NCBI GenBank assembly: GCA_023460055.1
Contig: JAEWRJ010000162.1
Span: 1-11,708, forward strand
From: Bacillota bacterium
GTDB taxonomy: Bacteria > Bacillota > Clostridia > Christensenellales > Aristaeellaceae
Reading direction: 5' to 3'
DNA: 11,708 nt
A program made the position numbers and the translations under genes. Each line of letters begins with the position of its first letter. The first letter of the stretch is position 1. Under the pieces are notes generated by a model. The model was not told where the DNA came from and made no database searches. It saw nothing but the letters and a program-made list of their open reading frames with translations. Below, piece after piece: positions 1 through 6,515 of the stretch.

Positions 1-338
1 TGGTTGCCGAAAATGATGTAATCAAGCCTTTTGCTATCGAGCAGCTCGCGGCAGTGCGGCAGAAATTCCGGGAAGTATTCATATTCCATGCCGCAGCGGA
101 TGGTGATTTCGTTCTTGTATTTCTCCGCCAGGGAACGGACAGAACCCAGATATCCGTCCAGCTCGTCCATCCTCATGCGCATACTTGAAATGTAGCCCCC
201 ATCAAAGGGAATAGCCCCGTGGTCGGAGAAACCCAGCACCTCAAAGCCGGCGCTGATGGCTGCCCTGACATAGTCTTCATCCGCGCCAAAGGCGTGCATG
301 CAGCGGGTCGTGTGGGTGTGATAGTTGGTTTTTGTCAT
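1..338 (-). CDS. PHP-family phosphoesterase, histidinol-phosphatase-like (5' part only)
   Basis: The first 112 codons are present and the gene runs off the left edge. The N-terminus carries the PHP metal-binding pattern: His7-x-His9 in NYHTHTTRC, Asp39-His40 in GFSDHG, and Glu85 in the GMEYEYFPEF stretch. This arrangement is typical of HisK/HisJ-type histidinol-phosphatases, which remove phosphate from L-histidinol phosphate in histidine synthesis in the cytoplasm. Related PHP proteins act on other phosphoesters, so the substrate is inferred. The ATG at 338 is the natural start because the family begins only a few residues before the HxH motif. A GAAAGG ribosome-binding site lies 10 bases upstream, inside the 3' arm of an inverted repeat. 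The gene follows livF after 81 bases and may be read partly from the liv operon. The missing 3' half holds the remaining metal ligands. Confidence 0.85.
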   Translation of the reverse strand, partial: MTKTNYHTHTTRCMHAFGADEDYVRAAISAGFEVLGFSDHGAIPFDGGYISSMRMRMDELDGYLGSVRSLAEKYKNEITIRCGMEYEYFPEFLPHCRELLDSKRLDYIIFGN

Positions 339-342
339 CAAA

Positions 343-410
343 AAAGGCCCTTTCCGGTGAGGCGCATCGATGCCGCACGATGTCAAGCCTACGACGGAAA
401 TAGGGCCTTT
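343..410 (-). promoter_or_regulatory. Long-looped inverted repeat with T-run: terminator after livF or leader hairpin of the PHP gene
   Basis: On the minus strand a 5' arm (410 to 395, AAAGGCCCTATTTCCG) pairs with a 3' arm (356 to 343, CGGAAAGGGCCTTT). The pairing is perfect apart from two extra bases in the 5' arm. The loop is about 38 bases, and the 3' arm runs into six consecutive T. This resembles an intrinsic terminator for the liv operon, but the loop is much longer than usual. The 3' arm also contains the GAAAGG that is the only plausible ribosome-binding site for the PHP gene starting at 338, so the closed stem would hide it. A nine-codon ORF (367 to 338) starts in the loop, and its TGA overlaps the PHP ATG as TGATG. 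The structure is seen in the sequence; its function is inferred. Confidence 0.55.
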
Positions 411-419
411 GTCAATATT

Positions 420-1154
420 TCAGGATTGCTTTATCTTCTTCGCCGACTGGCCCAGATACGCGTCCCTGACAGCCTGGTTGCTCAGCAGGTCTTCGCCTGT
501 GCCGCTTAAAATGATCCTGCCGGTCTCCATCACATAGCCCCGGTCAGCCGCTCTCAGAGCGGCGTTGGCGTTTTGCTCGATCAACAGGATGGTGATGCCT
601 TCCAGCGACAGCTGCCTGATGATGGTGAAGATATCACGCACCACCAGAGGGGCCAGACCCAGAGATGGCTCGTCCATCATCAGAAGCTTGGGGCCGGCCA
701 TCAGGGCGCGGCCTACGGCCAGCATCTGCTGCTCGCCGCCCGACAGGGTACCCGCGGGCTGCCAGTGGCGTTCCTTCAGGCGGGGAAAGCAGGTATAGGC
801 ATATTCCATGCCCTGCTTGACCTTTGCCTGGTCACGGACCAGATAGGCCCCTATCCTGAGGTTTTCTTCCACCGTCAGGTTGGGAAAGACCCGCCGGCCT
901 TCCGGCACCATGATCAGGCCGCGCTCCACCACCTGCTGGGTATCCATGCGGGTGATATCTTCCCCCTGGAAGGTGATCTTGCCGCCCTTGGGCATGACCA
1001 AGCCGCTGATGGCCCGCAGGGTGCTGGATTTGCCCGCCCCGTTGGCGCCGATCAGGGTCACGATCTCATTTTGGTCCACATTCAGGCTGATGCCGCGCAG
1101 GGCTTCGATGCCGCCATAGCTTACCTGAAGGCCTTTGATTTCCAGCATGCTCAT
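420..1154 (-). CDS. livF: Branched-chain amino acid ABC transporter ATP-binding protein LivF
   Basis: A 244-residue ATPase subunit, close to the usual LivF length. It has Walker A GANGAGKS at 36-43, signature LSGGEQQ at 137-143 and Walker B LLMMDEP at 157-163. The switch region reads LIEQN, with Gln where most ABC ATPases have His; this substitution is typical of LivF proteins, so it is not a defect. It would pair with LivG on the cytoplasmic face of LivHM and power import of leucine, isoleucine, valine or a related amino acid. The ATG at 1154 overlaps the livG stop as ATGA, which implies translational coupling. A second ATG two codons on (1148) is an equally possible start. It is the last gene of the liv set, and an inverted repeat follows its stop. 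Confidence 0.95.
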   Translation of the reverse strand: MSMLEIKGLQVSYGGIEALRGISLNVDQNEIVTLIGANGAGKSSTLRAISGLVMPKGGKITFQGEDITRMDTQQVVERGLIMVPEGRRVFPNLTVEENLRIGAYLVRDQAKVKQGMEYAYTCFPRLKERHWQPAGTLSGGEQQMLAVGRALMAGPKLLMMDEPSLGLAPLVVRDIFTIIRQLSLEGITILLIEQNANAALRAADRGYVMETGRIILSGTGEDLLSNQAVRDAYLGQSAKKIKQS

Positions 1155-1990
1155 TCCTCATCCACCCCCAGATAGGCCGTGATAACGTCCGGGTTGTCCT
1201 GTACCTCGGCGGGTGTTCCGGAGGCGATCATGCGGCCGAAGTCGATCACGTAGACGCGATCGGATATATCCATCACCAGGTCCATGTGATGCTCGATCAA
1301 AAAGACGCTGAGGTCGAACTGCTTCTTGATGCCCTGGATGAAACGGGCCAGGTCGTCGGATTCCTGCGGGTTCATGCCCGCCGCCGGCTCATCCAGCAGC
1401 AACAAGCGCGGACGGGTCGCCAGGGCCCGCGCGATTTCAAGCCTTCTTTGCTTGCCGTAGGGCAGGCTGACGGCCAGCTCGTCCTGCAGGTCCTGCAAGC
1501 CGACCACTTCCAGCATCTCGCTGGCCAGGGCGCGCAGGCGCCTTTCTTCCTTAAAGTTTAAGTGAAGAGCAGCCGAAAAGAGGTTGCTGGTGCGGTGAAG
1601 GTGGGTAGCGATCAGTACGTTTTCAAACACGGTCTGGGTCTTAAACAGGCGGATGTTCTGAAAGGTGCGAGCCAGGCCCAGCTTGGTGATACGGTCAGGC
1701 GTGGGCTCAACCGTCTCCTTGAACTTCCCCGCGTCCTTGCCCGCGTACAGGGCCTTCATCTTGCCCTGAGGGTGGTTGGATATGATCAAGCGGTTTTCGT
1801 ACCAGACCTGGCCGTTGCTTGGTTTGTACACGCCTGTAACGCAGTTGAAAGCCGTGGTTTTGCCGGCGCCATTGGGACCGATTAGAGCTACGATCTCGCC
1901 GCGGTCGATATGCATGCTCAGGTTATCGACGGCGACCACGCCGCCAAACTGCATGGTGATGTTTTTTAGCTCCAGCACATGATCAGCCAC
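1151..1990 (-). CDS. livG: Branched-chain amino acid ABC transporter ATP-binding protein LivG
   Basis: A 279-residue ABC ATPase with Walker A GPNGAGKT at 38-45, the Q-loop at Gln111 in ARTFQNIRLF, a LivG-type signature LPYGKQRR at 176-183, Walker B LLLLDEP at 196-202 and the switch His234 in LIEHHM. The ARTFQNIRLF stretch and the BCA-type C-terminus (ITAYLG) identify LivG rather than LivF. Compared with E. coli LivG (about 255 residues) it has roughly 25 extra residues at about 69-95, between the first beta strands and the Q-loop. It is Lys- and Gly-rich and does not disturb any catalytic motif. The start overlaps the end of livM by 8 bases, and the stop overlaps the livF start by 4, so the three genes are tightly coupled. 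It is predicted to be cytoplasmic and bound to LivHM. Confidence 0.95.
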   Translation of the reverse strand: MADHVLELKNITMQFGGVVAVDNLSMHIDRGEIVALIGPNGAGKTTAFNCVTGVYKPSNGQVWYENRLIISNHPQGKMKALYAGKDAGKFKETVEPTPDRITKLGLARTFQNIRLFKTQTVFENVLIATHLHRTSNLFSAALHLNFKEERRLRALASEMLEVVGLQDLQDELAVSLPYGKQRRLEIARALATRPRLLLLDEPAAGMNPQESDDLARFIQGIKKQFDLSVFLIEHHMDLVMDISDRVYVIDFGRMIASGTPAEVQDNPDVITAYLGVDEE

Positions 1991-3413
1991 GGCTTTTTCC
2001 TCCCTTCTTCGCGCGGGGAGCGAAGAGCGATTTCAGGCTGAACTCCTTATCGCCCATGATGCCCCTGCGGTAGAACAGCACCATCACCATGATGACCACT
2101 GAGAAGACCACCATGCGCAAGCCGCTTCGCATGAAAGACATCGTCACCCCGCCGATGACCATCTCGTTATCAAGGAACCGCAGCCACCACTCGCTGGCGG
2201 CAATGAACAGGAAGCTGGTCAGCACCGAGCCGGTCACCGAACCCATGCCGCCGATCACGACGATCAGGAGGACCTCGTAGGTCATGGAGGCTTTGAAGGC
2301 GCTGGCCTGAACCGTCGTCTGGTACATAGCAAGCAGAGCGCCGCCCACCCCCGCAAAGAAGGAGCTGGTCACAAAGCTTATCTGCTTGTGGCGGAAGAGG
2401 TTGATGCCCATGGCTTCGGCAGCCACCTCGTCATCGCGTATGGCCTTGAAGCTGCGCCCGTAGGTGGAATTGATGAGCATGCTGATGAATAAAATGCAGA
2501 TGCCCGCCGCGATGAAGGGGAAAAGAACCGAATTAAAGGTGGTGAAGCGGCGCAGCAGGTTTGAGCCATTTGTCAGAGGGCCCAGCCCGTCATATTGGAA
2601 CACCGCGCGGATGATCTCGGCAAAGCCGAGCGTGGCAATGGCCAGATAGTCGCTTTTGAGGCGCAGCACCGGCAGGCCGATCAAAAAGGCGAAGAAGGCG
2701 GCGGCCAGGCCCGCCAGAAGCAGCGCGGGCACAACGGGCAGGGCGAAGTTGATCAGGCCGCCGTTGTAATACTGGTAGACCTGCGCGCGGCTTTCGGGCG
2801 GGATGGTGAAAATGGCGTAGGTATAGGCGCCCACCAGCATAAAGCCTGCCTGGCCCAGAGAAAACAGGCCGGTGAAACCATTCAGCAGATTCATTGATAC
2901 GGCGATCAGCGCGTAGATCGCGCCTTTTTTGAGCACCGTGAGCAGCATGGTATCGCCGCCTGCCAGGTTTTCAAGGATATAGACGCCCGCGTACAGCAAG
3001 GCGATCAGCACCAGATATAGCGCTGTCAGCCTGTATTTGGCCAGCTTATCGATAGCCGTGCAGATCACGGCCAGCGCCACAACGCACAAAAACGCGCCCG
3101 CGGCGATCAAGGAGGGGCTGTTTTTGTAGAAAAACAGGTCTGCCGCGTTCTGGCCAGAGAGGTCGAGCCGCTCTGAAAAGACTTCGGTGTAGCGGTCCAG
3201 ACTGCGCAGGGCTTTGACGCGGTCGTTTTCAAGCAGCGCTTCCGTCACGCGGTCACGCGCCTTTTGCATCTTGCTGTCCGAGTCCGCCAGATTGTCCTTA
3301 TCCATCCGGATCAGCAGGTCATGCAGGCTGCCCTGGGCCCCTGAGGAGTAAACCATCAGGGAGATGGCGAGTGCCAATAGCAGCAGGCCGATAAATAATG
3401 GCAGTTTCTTCAT
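1983..3413 (-). CDS. livM: Branched-chain amino acid ABC transporter permease LivM with N-terminal extracytoplasmic extension
   Basis: A 476-residue permease. The core, from about residue 155, has the LivM hallmarks: LNGFTGLFSLGQAGF near 176-190 and the ATPase-coupling loop FKAIRDDEVAAEAMG near 322-336, followed by hydrophobic helices. The first ~150 residues are unusual: a helix at about 5-25, a hydrophilic, charged, helix-prone stretch at about 27-97, then two more hydrophobic helices. I chose the ATG at 3413 because AGGTGA lies 5 bases upstream (3424-3419). A longer reading from GTG at 3422 would add three residues, but that codon sits inside the ribosome-binding site and directly abuts the livH stop. 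The 3' end overlaps livG by 8 bases. It should form the membrane channel with LivH. Confidence 0.92.
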   Translation of the reverse strand: MKKLPLFIGLLLLALAISLMVYSSGAQGSLHDLLIRMDKDNLADSDSKMQKARDRVTEALLENDRVKALRSLDRYTEVFSERLDLSGQNAADLFFYKNSPSLIAAGAFLCVVALAVICTAIDKLAKYRLTALYLVLIALLYAGVYILENLAGGDTMLLTVLKKGAIYALIAVSMNLLNGFTGLFSLGQAGFMLVGAYTYAIFTIPPESRAQVYQYYNGGLINFALPVVPALLLAGLAAAFFAFLIGLPVLRLKSDYLAIATLGFAEIIRAVFQYDGLGPLTNGSNLLRRFTTFNSVLFPFIAAGICILFISMLINSTYGRSFKAIRDDEVAAEAMGINLFRHKQISFVTSSFFAGVGGALLAMYQTTVQASAFKASMTYEVLLIVVIGGMGSVTGSVLTSFLFIAASEWWLRFLDNEMVIGGVTMSFMRSGLRMVVFSVVIMVMVLFYRRGIMGDKEFSLKSLFAPRAKKGGKSRG

Positions 3414-3422
3414 ATCGCTCAC

Positions 3423-4310
3423 CTATACCTTTTCGTTGGCTGCTTCACCAAACAGCCCGGTTGGGCGGAAGATGAGCACGATGATCAGCAGGGCGAAGGT
3501 GAACGCGTCTGAAAAGGTGGTCAGCCCCACAGCCTTGATGATGTTTTCGGCGATGCCGATGATGAAAGCGCCGATCACCGCCCCCGGAATGGAGCCGATG
3601 CCGCCAAATACCGCGGCCACGAAGGCTTTCAGGCCCGGCATCGCGCCTACGGTGGGGGTAACGGCGGTGTAGTTTGTAAAGTAGAGTATGGAGCCGATCG
3701 CGGCCAGGAAGCTTCCGATCACAAAGGTGACGGAGATGACCCGGTCGATCTTGATGCCCATCAGCCTTGCTGTCTCAAAATCCTTGCTGACGGCGCGCAT
3801 TGCCATGCCGATCTTGGTGCTGTTGATCAGCCTGACCAGCAAAAACACCAGCGCCAGCGTCAAAAATGGCGTGATCACGGTGACCATCTTGGTGGTAGCG
3901 GAGAAAATGGTGACGGAACTTGATATAAAGCGGATGGTGGGATACTGCTTGGCCAGGCCGCCCGTCACATACCACATCAGGTTTTGAAGCAGGTAGCTGA
4001 CGCCGATGGCCGATATCATGATGGACATGCGCGGCGCGTCGCGCAGCGGCTTGTAGGCCGCGCGCTCCACCAGGTAGCCCAGCAAAACAGTGATCAGTAC
4101 TGTCAGCGGCAGCGACAGGGAGAGCGGCAGCGTGGCGCTCAGGTAGACCATCACAAAGCCTGCGACGGTGAATATATCGCCGTGGGCAAAGTTGATCAGC
4201 CGCAGGATGCCGTAGACCATCGTGTAGCCGATGGCGATCAACGCGTACTGGCCGCCGACGGAGATACCGCCCAGCAGGTAAGGCAGGTTCAGCGAAAAAA
4301 AATCAGACAT
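3423..4310 (-). CDS. livH: Branched-chain amino acid ABC transporter permease LivH
   Basis: A 295-residue hydrophobic permease of normal LivH length. Diagnostic stretches are MVYGILRLINFAHGD near 31-45, the cytoplasmic coupling loop with MAMRAVSKDFETARLMG near 170-184, and AVFGGIGSIPGAVIGA near 233-248. The C-terminus reads FRPTGLFG, as is common in the family. The ATG at 4310 is preferred because AGGAG is centred 5 bases upstream (4320-4316). An in-frame TTG at 4334 would add eight residues but has no ribosome-binding site and would place the AGGAG inside the gene. The gene follows livK across a GC-rich stem-loop, and its TAG is immediately followed by livM. It is predicted to form half of the transmembrane pathway. 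Confidence 0.94.
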   Translation of the reverse strand: MSDFFSLNLPYLLGGISVGGQYALIAIGYTMVYGILRLINFAHGDIFTVAGFVMVYLSATLPLSLSLPLTVLITVLLGYLVERAAYKPLRDAPRMSIMISAIGVSYLLQNLMWYVTGGLAKQYPTIRFISSSVTIFSATTKMVTVITPFLTLALVFLLVRLINSTKIGMAMRAVSKDFETARLMGIKIDRVISVTFVIGSFLAAIGSILYFTNYTAVTPTVGAMPGLKAFVAAVFGGIGSIPGAVIGAFIIGIAENIIKAVGLTTFSDAFTFALLIIVLIFRPTGLFGEAANEKV

Positions 4311-4315
4311 GAAAG

Positions 4316-4320
4316 CTCCT
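4316..4320 (-). promoter_or_regulatory. livH: Ribosome-binding site fixing the livH start
   Basis: AGGAG lies 5 bases before the ATG at 4310. It argues against the longer reading from TTG at 4334, which would run through this site. Confidence 0.8.
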
Positions 4321-4337
4321 TTTGAATCAATCAAATC

Positions 4338-4361
4338 GGGGGCCGATTTTTGTCGGCCCCC
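4338..4361 (-). terminator. Intercistronic GC-rich stem-loop between livK and livH
   Basis: On the minus strand GGGGGCCGA (4361-4353) pairs perfectly with TCGGCCCCC (4346-4338) around a CAAAAA loop, giving a 9-pair stem. What follows is GATTTGATTG, without a true U-tract, so this is more likely a leaky terminator or a block to 3' exonucleases than a full stop. Its place right after the binding-protein gene fits the common arrangement in which the binding protein is made in excess over the membrane subunits. A similar hairpin sits after the other binding-protein gene at 10454-10481. Confidence 0.7.
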
Positions 4362-4383
4362 TGATTAACAAATACGAGCAGAA

Positions 4384-5565
4384 TCAGTTGCCTTCAATGC
4401 CTTGGACCTTCACGAAGGCCCAGGTACCGGTAGAGGTATCGGCCGCCTTGATGAAGGCCTGGTCGCGCAGGGCATCGCCGTTTTCGTCAAAAGCGATCGC
4501 GCCGGTGACACCGGTGTAGGTGACATCCGCGACCACATCAGCGATGTCATCGCGCTCGCCGCTGTCCGCTGCCTTCAGCGCTTCCAGGGCGGTCATGTAG
4601 CCGTCAAAGCCCAGGGCGGTCACGGCCGCTACGATGTCATTGCCGCCGTTGGCGGTCTTCTGATCCGGGTTCTCGTTGAGCCAGGCCTTGAAGCCGGACA
4701 CGAACGCTACCGCCGCTTCGGAAGTGTCGCCCTCATCAAAGAAGGTGGTGACGTGTACTTGCACATCCGTGCCCTTGGCAGCTTCCAGGATGACGGAGCT
4801 GTCCCAGGGATCGCCCGCCAGGATCGGGATCTTCACGCCGTTGGACGCGGCCTGCGTGATGATCTGGGCGGCGTAGGTGGTGGAGGTGGGGGAGAAGATG
4901 ACTTGGGCGCCTTCGTTGACAGCCTTGGTCAGGTAGGCGGTGAAATCGCTGGTACCTTCGGGGAAGGTCTCGCCGACCACTTCGATGCCGGCTGCCTTGG
5001 CGGCTTCGGTGAAGTAGTTGACCAGGCCCACGTCATAGTCGTTGCCCAGCTGCGCCAGGGTATAGGCCTTTTTCGCGCCGAAAGCTTCCTGCGCGTAGCT
5101 GGCCAGTACCGTGCCCTGGAAGGGATCCAGGAAGCAGACGCGGTAATACAGCGGGTTGCCCAGCGTTACCTGCGGGTTGGTGCAGGACAGGCCGATAGCG
5201 ACCAGGCCCGCCCGGTCAAAGATGGGGGCTGCCGCGATTGACACGGAGGAGCCGTAGGAACCCAGCACGATGGCCGCGTCTTTGCTGACCAGCTCCTGAG
5301 CGGCGGTGGGCGCCTTGTCGGTGGAGGACTGGTTATCCGCTTCGACCAGCTTGATCTCGTAGACACCGTCGGACAGCTCTACGGTGGGCTGCAGGGCATG
5401 GGCATAGCGTACACCCAGGGTCTCCTGCTTGCCGCCCGCGCCGTTATCACCGCTGGCGGGCTCATAGATGCCGATGACGATGGTGCCTTTGGGGGCAGGC
5501 TCCGCCAGGGCGATGACCGGTAGGACCAGGGATAGGACAAGGAGCGCCGCGAGTAGCTTTCTCAT
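4384..5565 (-). CDS. livK: Branched-chain amino acid ABC transporter substrate-binding protein LivK-like
   Basis: A 393-residue periplasmic-binding-protein type I fold of the Leu/Ile/Val family. A Sec signal peptide covers residues 1-21 (MRKLL, a Leu/Val-rich core, then a probable signal peptidase I site ALA before Glu22). The mature protein starts with TIVIGIYEP. It contains GSYGSSVSIAAAPIFDRAGL near 100-120 and the RVCFLDPFQG stretch common in clostridial LivK-like proteins. Before the cleavage site there is no cysteine, so no lipobox is visible, unlike most Gram-positive binding proteins. The ATG at 5565 has AAAGGAGG upstream with 9 bases between. It is the first gene of livKHMGF and has a promoter candidate just before it. 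Ligand identity (leucine, isoleucine, valine or another amino acid or amide) cannot be fixed from sequence. Confidence 0.93.
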   Translation of the reverse strand: MRKLLAALLVLSLVLPVIALAEPAPKGTIVIGIYEPASGDNGAGGKQETLGVRYAHALQPTVELSDGVYEIKLVEADNQSSTDKAPTAAQELVSKDAAIVLGSYGSSVSIAAAPIFDRAGLVAIGLSCTNPQVTLGNPLYYRVCFLDPFQGTVLASYAQEAFGAKKAYTLAQLGNDYDVGLVNYFTEAAKAAGIEVVGETFPEGTSDFTAYLTKAVNEGAQVIFSPTSTTYAAQIITQAASNGVKIPILAGDPWDSSVILEAAKGTDVQVHVTTFFDEGDTSEAAVAFVSGFKAWLNENPDQKTANGGNDIVAAVTALGFDGYMTALEALKAADSGERDDIADVVADVTYTGVTGAIAFDENGDALRDQAFIKAADTSTGTWAFVKVQGIEGN

Positions 5566-5595
5566 GTTGGGTAGCCTCCTTTGAAGAATTGACTT

Positions 5596-5624
5596 ATTCT
5601 ACGGCTGGAAGCATAAAAATGCAA
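5596..5624 (-). promoter_or_regulatory. Probable sigma-A promoter of the liv operon
   Basis: On the minus strand TTGCAT (5624-5619) and TAGAAT (5601-5596) are separated by exactly 17 bases. The -10 matches the consensus at five of six positions; the -35 matches at only three. The DNA immediately upstream (about 5625-5660) is very AT-rich, like an UP element, and stands out from the GC-rich surroundings. Transcription would start near 5589, giving a leader of about 24 bases that just includes the livK ribosome-binding site. No operator, riboswitch or T-box is visible. Confidence 0.6.
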
Positions 5625-5659
5625 GAACAAAATTTAAAAATTCAATTTATATTCTTCAG

Positions 5660-6457
5660 TTATAAAGATCGTATGTAGCAAAACATGCATTGCTGGAGGA
5701 TCCCGGCATGTACGCCAAGCCGGGGAGCGGGGGATTCGCCATGATAATAGCGGTCCAGAACCCTGTTGATCCATACATCGCGGGGGAAGGCCGAGGTTCG
5801 AGAGTAGCCGAAGAGCATCACGCAATCAGCCACCTTGACGCCTACACCGGGAAAACGCATCAGCTCAACTTGCAAATCCGCGTCATCAAGCGCTTTGAGC
5901 GCATAAAGGTCGACCAGGCCTGAAGCCGCCATCCGCGCTGTTCCCTGGATATAGGGCGCGCGGTAGCCCAGCGCGCAAGCGCGCAGATCCTCGATATCTG
6001 CCTGCGCAAGCTGGGCGGGTGACGGGAAGGCAAAGGTATCCTCCTCTATCCGGCTGCCAAATCGGCTGCACAGCGCTTCCACGCAGCCCTTGATGGCCTG
6101 CAGGTTTTTGCGCTGGCTGATGATGAAGCCGATCAGCGTTTCCCAGGGATCCTGCCTGAGGATGCGCAGCCCACCAGCGAAGGCGGCGGCCTCCTTCAGG
6201 AAAACATCGTCTTCGGGCACGGCCGCCATGACGGCGGTATAGTCCCTGTCCATATCAAAATAGTTATACCAGAAGGAAAGCCATGTCCGCTCGTCACAGT
6301 CAAGCCGGAAGCGTCCGCCGCCCATGTCTTCTATTTCCAGAGACCTGCCTGAAGCGACGACGCGGTAGAGGCGGTCGCCTGCACGGTTAAAGCGAAAGCA
6401 CTGGCCGCTGGCGGCGGTCAGTGCGATATCAAAAGACGGAATCAGAATGTCAGTCAT
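5660..6457 (-). CDS. ogg: 8-oxoguanine DNA glycosylase/AP lyase, OGG1 type
   Basis: A 265-residue HhH-GPD DNA repair enzyme. SGQCFRF at 17-23 is the N-terminal motif of OGG1-type glycosylases. The helix-hairpin-helix FPGVGVKVADCVMLFG at 202-217 contains Lys208, which aligns with the catalytic lysine of OGG1 (Lys249 in human). PRDVWI at 225-230 supplies the conserved Asp227. These residues predict a bifunctional enzyme that removes 8-oxoguanine opposite cytosine and then nicks the strand. Bacterial members of this type are known from Clostridium. Absence of an iron-sulfur cysteine cluster separates it from MutY/Nth. The ATG at 6457 has GGGAGGG about 6 bases upstream. It is 58 bases downstream of the acetyltransferase gene and 94 upstream of livK, with a possible promoter of its own. 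AlkA-like alkylbase activity is less likely. Confidence 0.9.
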   Translation of the reverse strand: MTDILIPSFDIALTAASGQCFRFNRAGDRLYRVVASGRSLEIEDMGGGRFRLDCDERTWLSFWYNYFDMDRDYTAVMAAVPEDDVFLKEAAAFAGGLRILRQDPWETLIGFIISQRKNLQAIKGCVEALCSRFGSRIEEDTFAFPSPAQLAQADIEDLRACALGYRAPYIQGTARMAASGLVDLYALKALDDADLQVELMRFPGVGVKVADCVMLFGYSRTSAFPRDVWINRVLDRYYHGESPAPRLGVHAGILQQCMFCYIRSL

Positions 6458-6476
6458 CGTGTCCCTCCCGGGACTG

Positions 6477-6485
6477 ATTATATCA
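6477..6485 (-). promoter_or_regulatory. Possible extended -10 promoter for ogg
   Basis: On the minus strand TGATATAAT (6485-6477) is a perfect extended -10 element (TGn followed by TATAAT). No -35 matching TTGACA is found at the usual distance, which extended -10 promoters can tolerate. Transcription would start near 6470, only about 13 bases before the ATG, leaving just enough room for the GGGAGGG ribosome-binding site. The ogg gene may also be read from the upstream operon. Confidence 0.45.
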
Positions 6486-6515
6486 TATGACGCGCAGGCC
6501 TCCGCTTTTTTTAAG

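Noticed and set aside
411..416. TTGACA on the minus strand after livF as the -35 of a promoter for the PHP gene
   Set aside because: No -10-like hexamer occurs 15-19 bases downstream; a second TTGACA in the hairpin loop also lacks one.
573..1175. A 200-codon open frame on the plus strand opposite livF
   Set aside because: An antisense shadow of livF with no domain and no convincing ribosome-binding site.
4402..5241. A 279-codon open frame on the plus strand opposite livK
   Set aside because: It is a shadow of livK in GC-rich DNA. The antisense translation shows no recognisable domain, while the livK frame is a clear binding protein with a good ribosome-binding site.
5625..5660. AT-rich gap after ogg as a terminator
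   Set aside because: No stable GC stem is present. The AT-richness is better explained as upstream promoter DNA for the liv operon.
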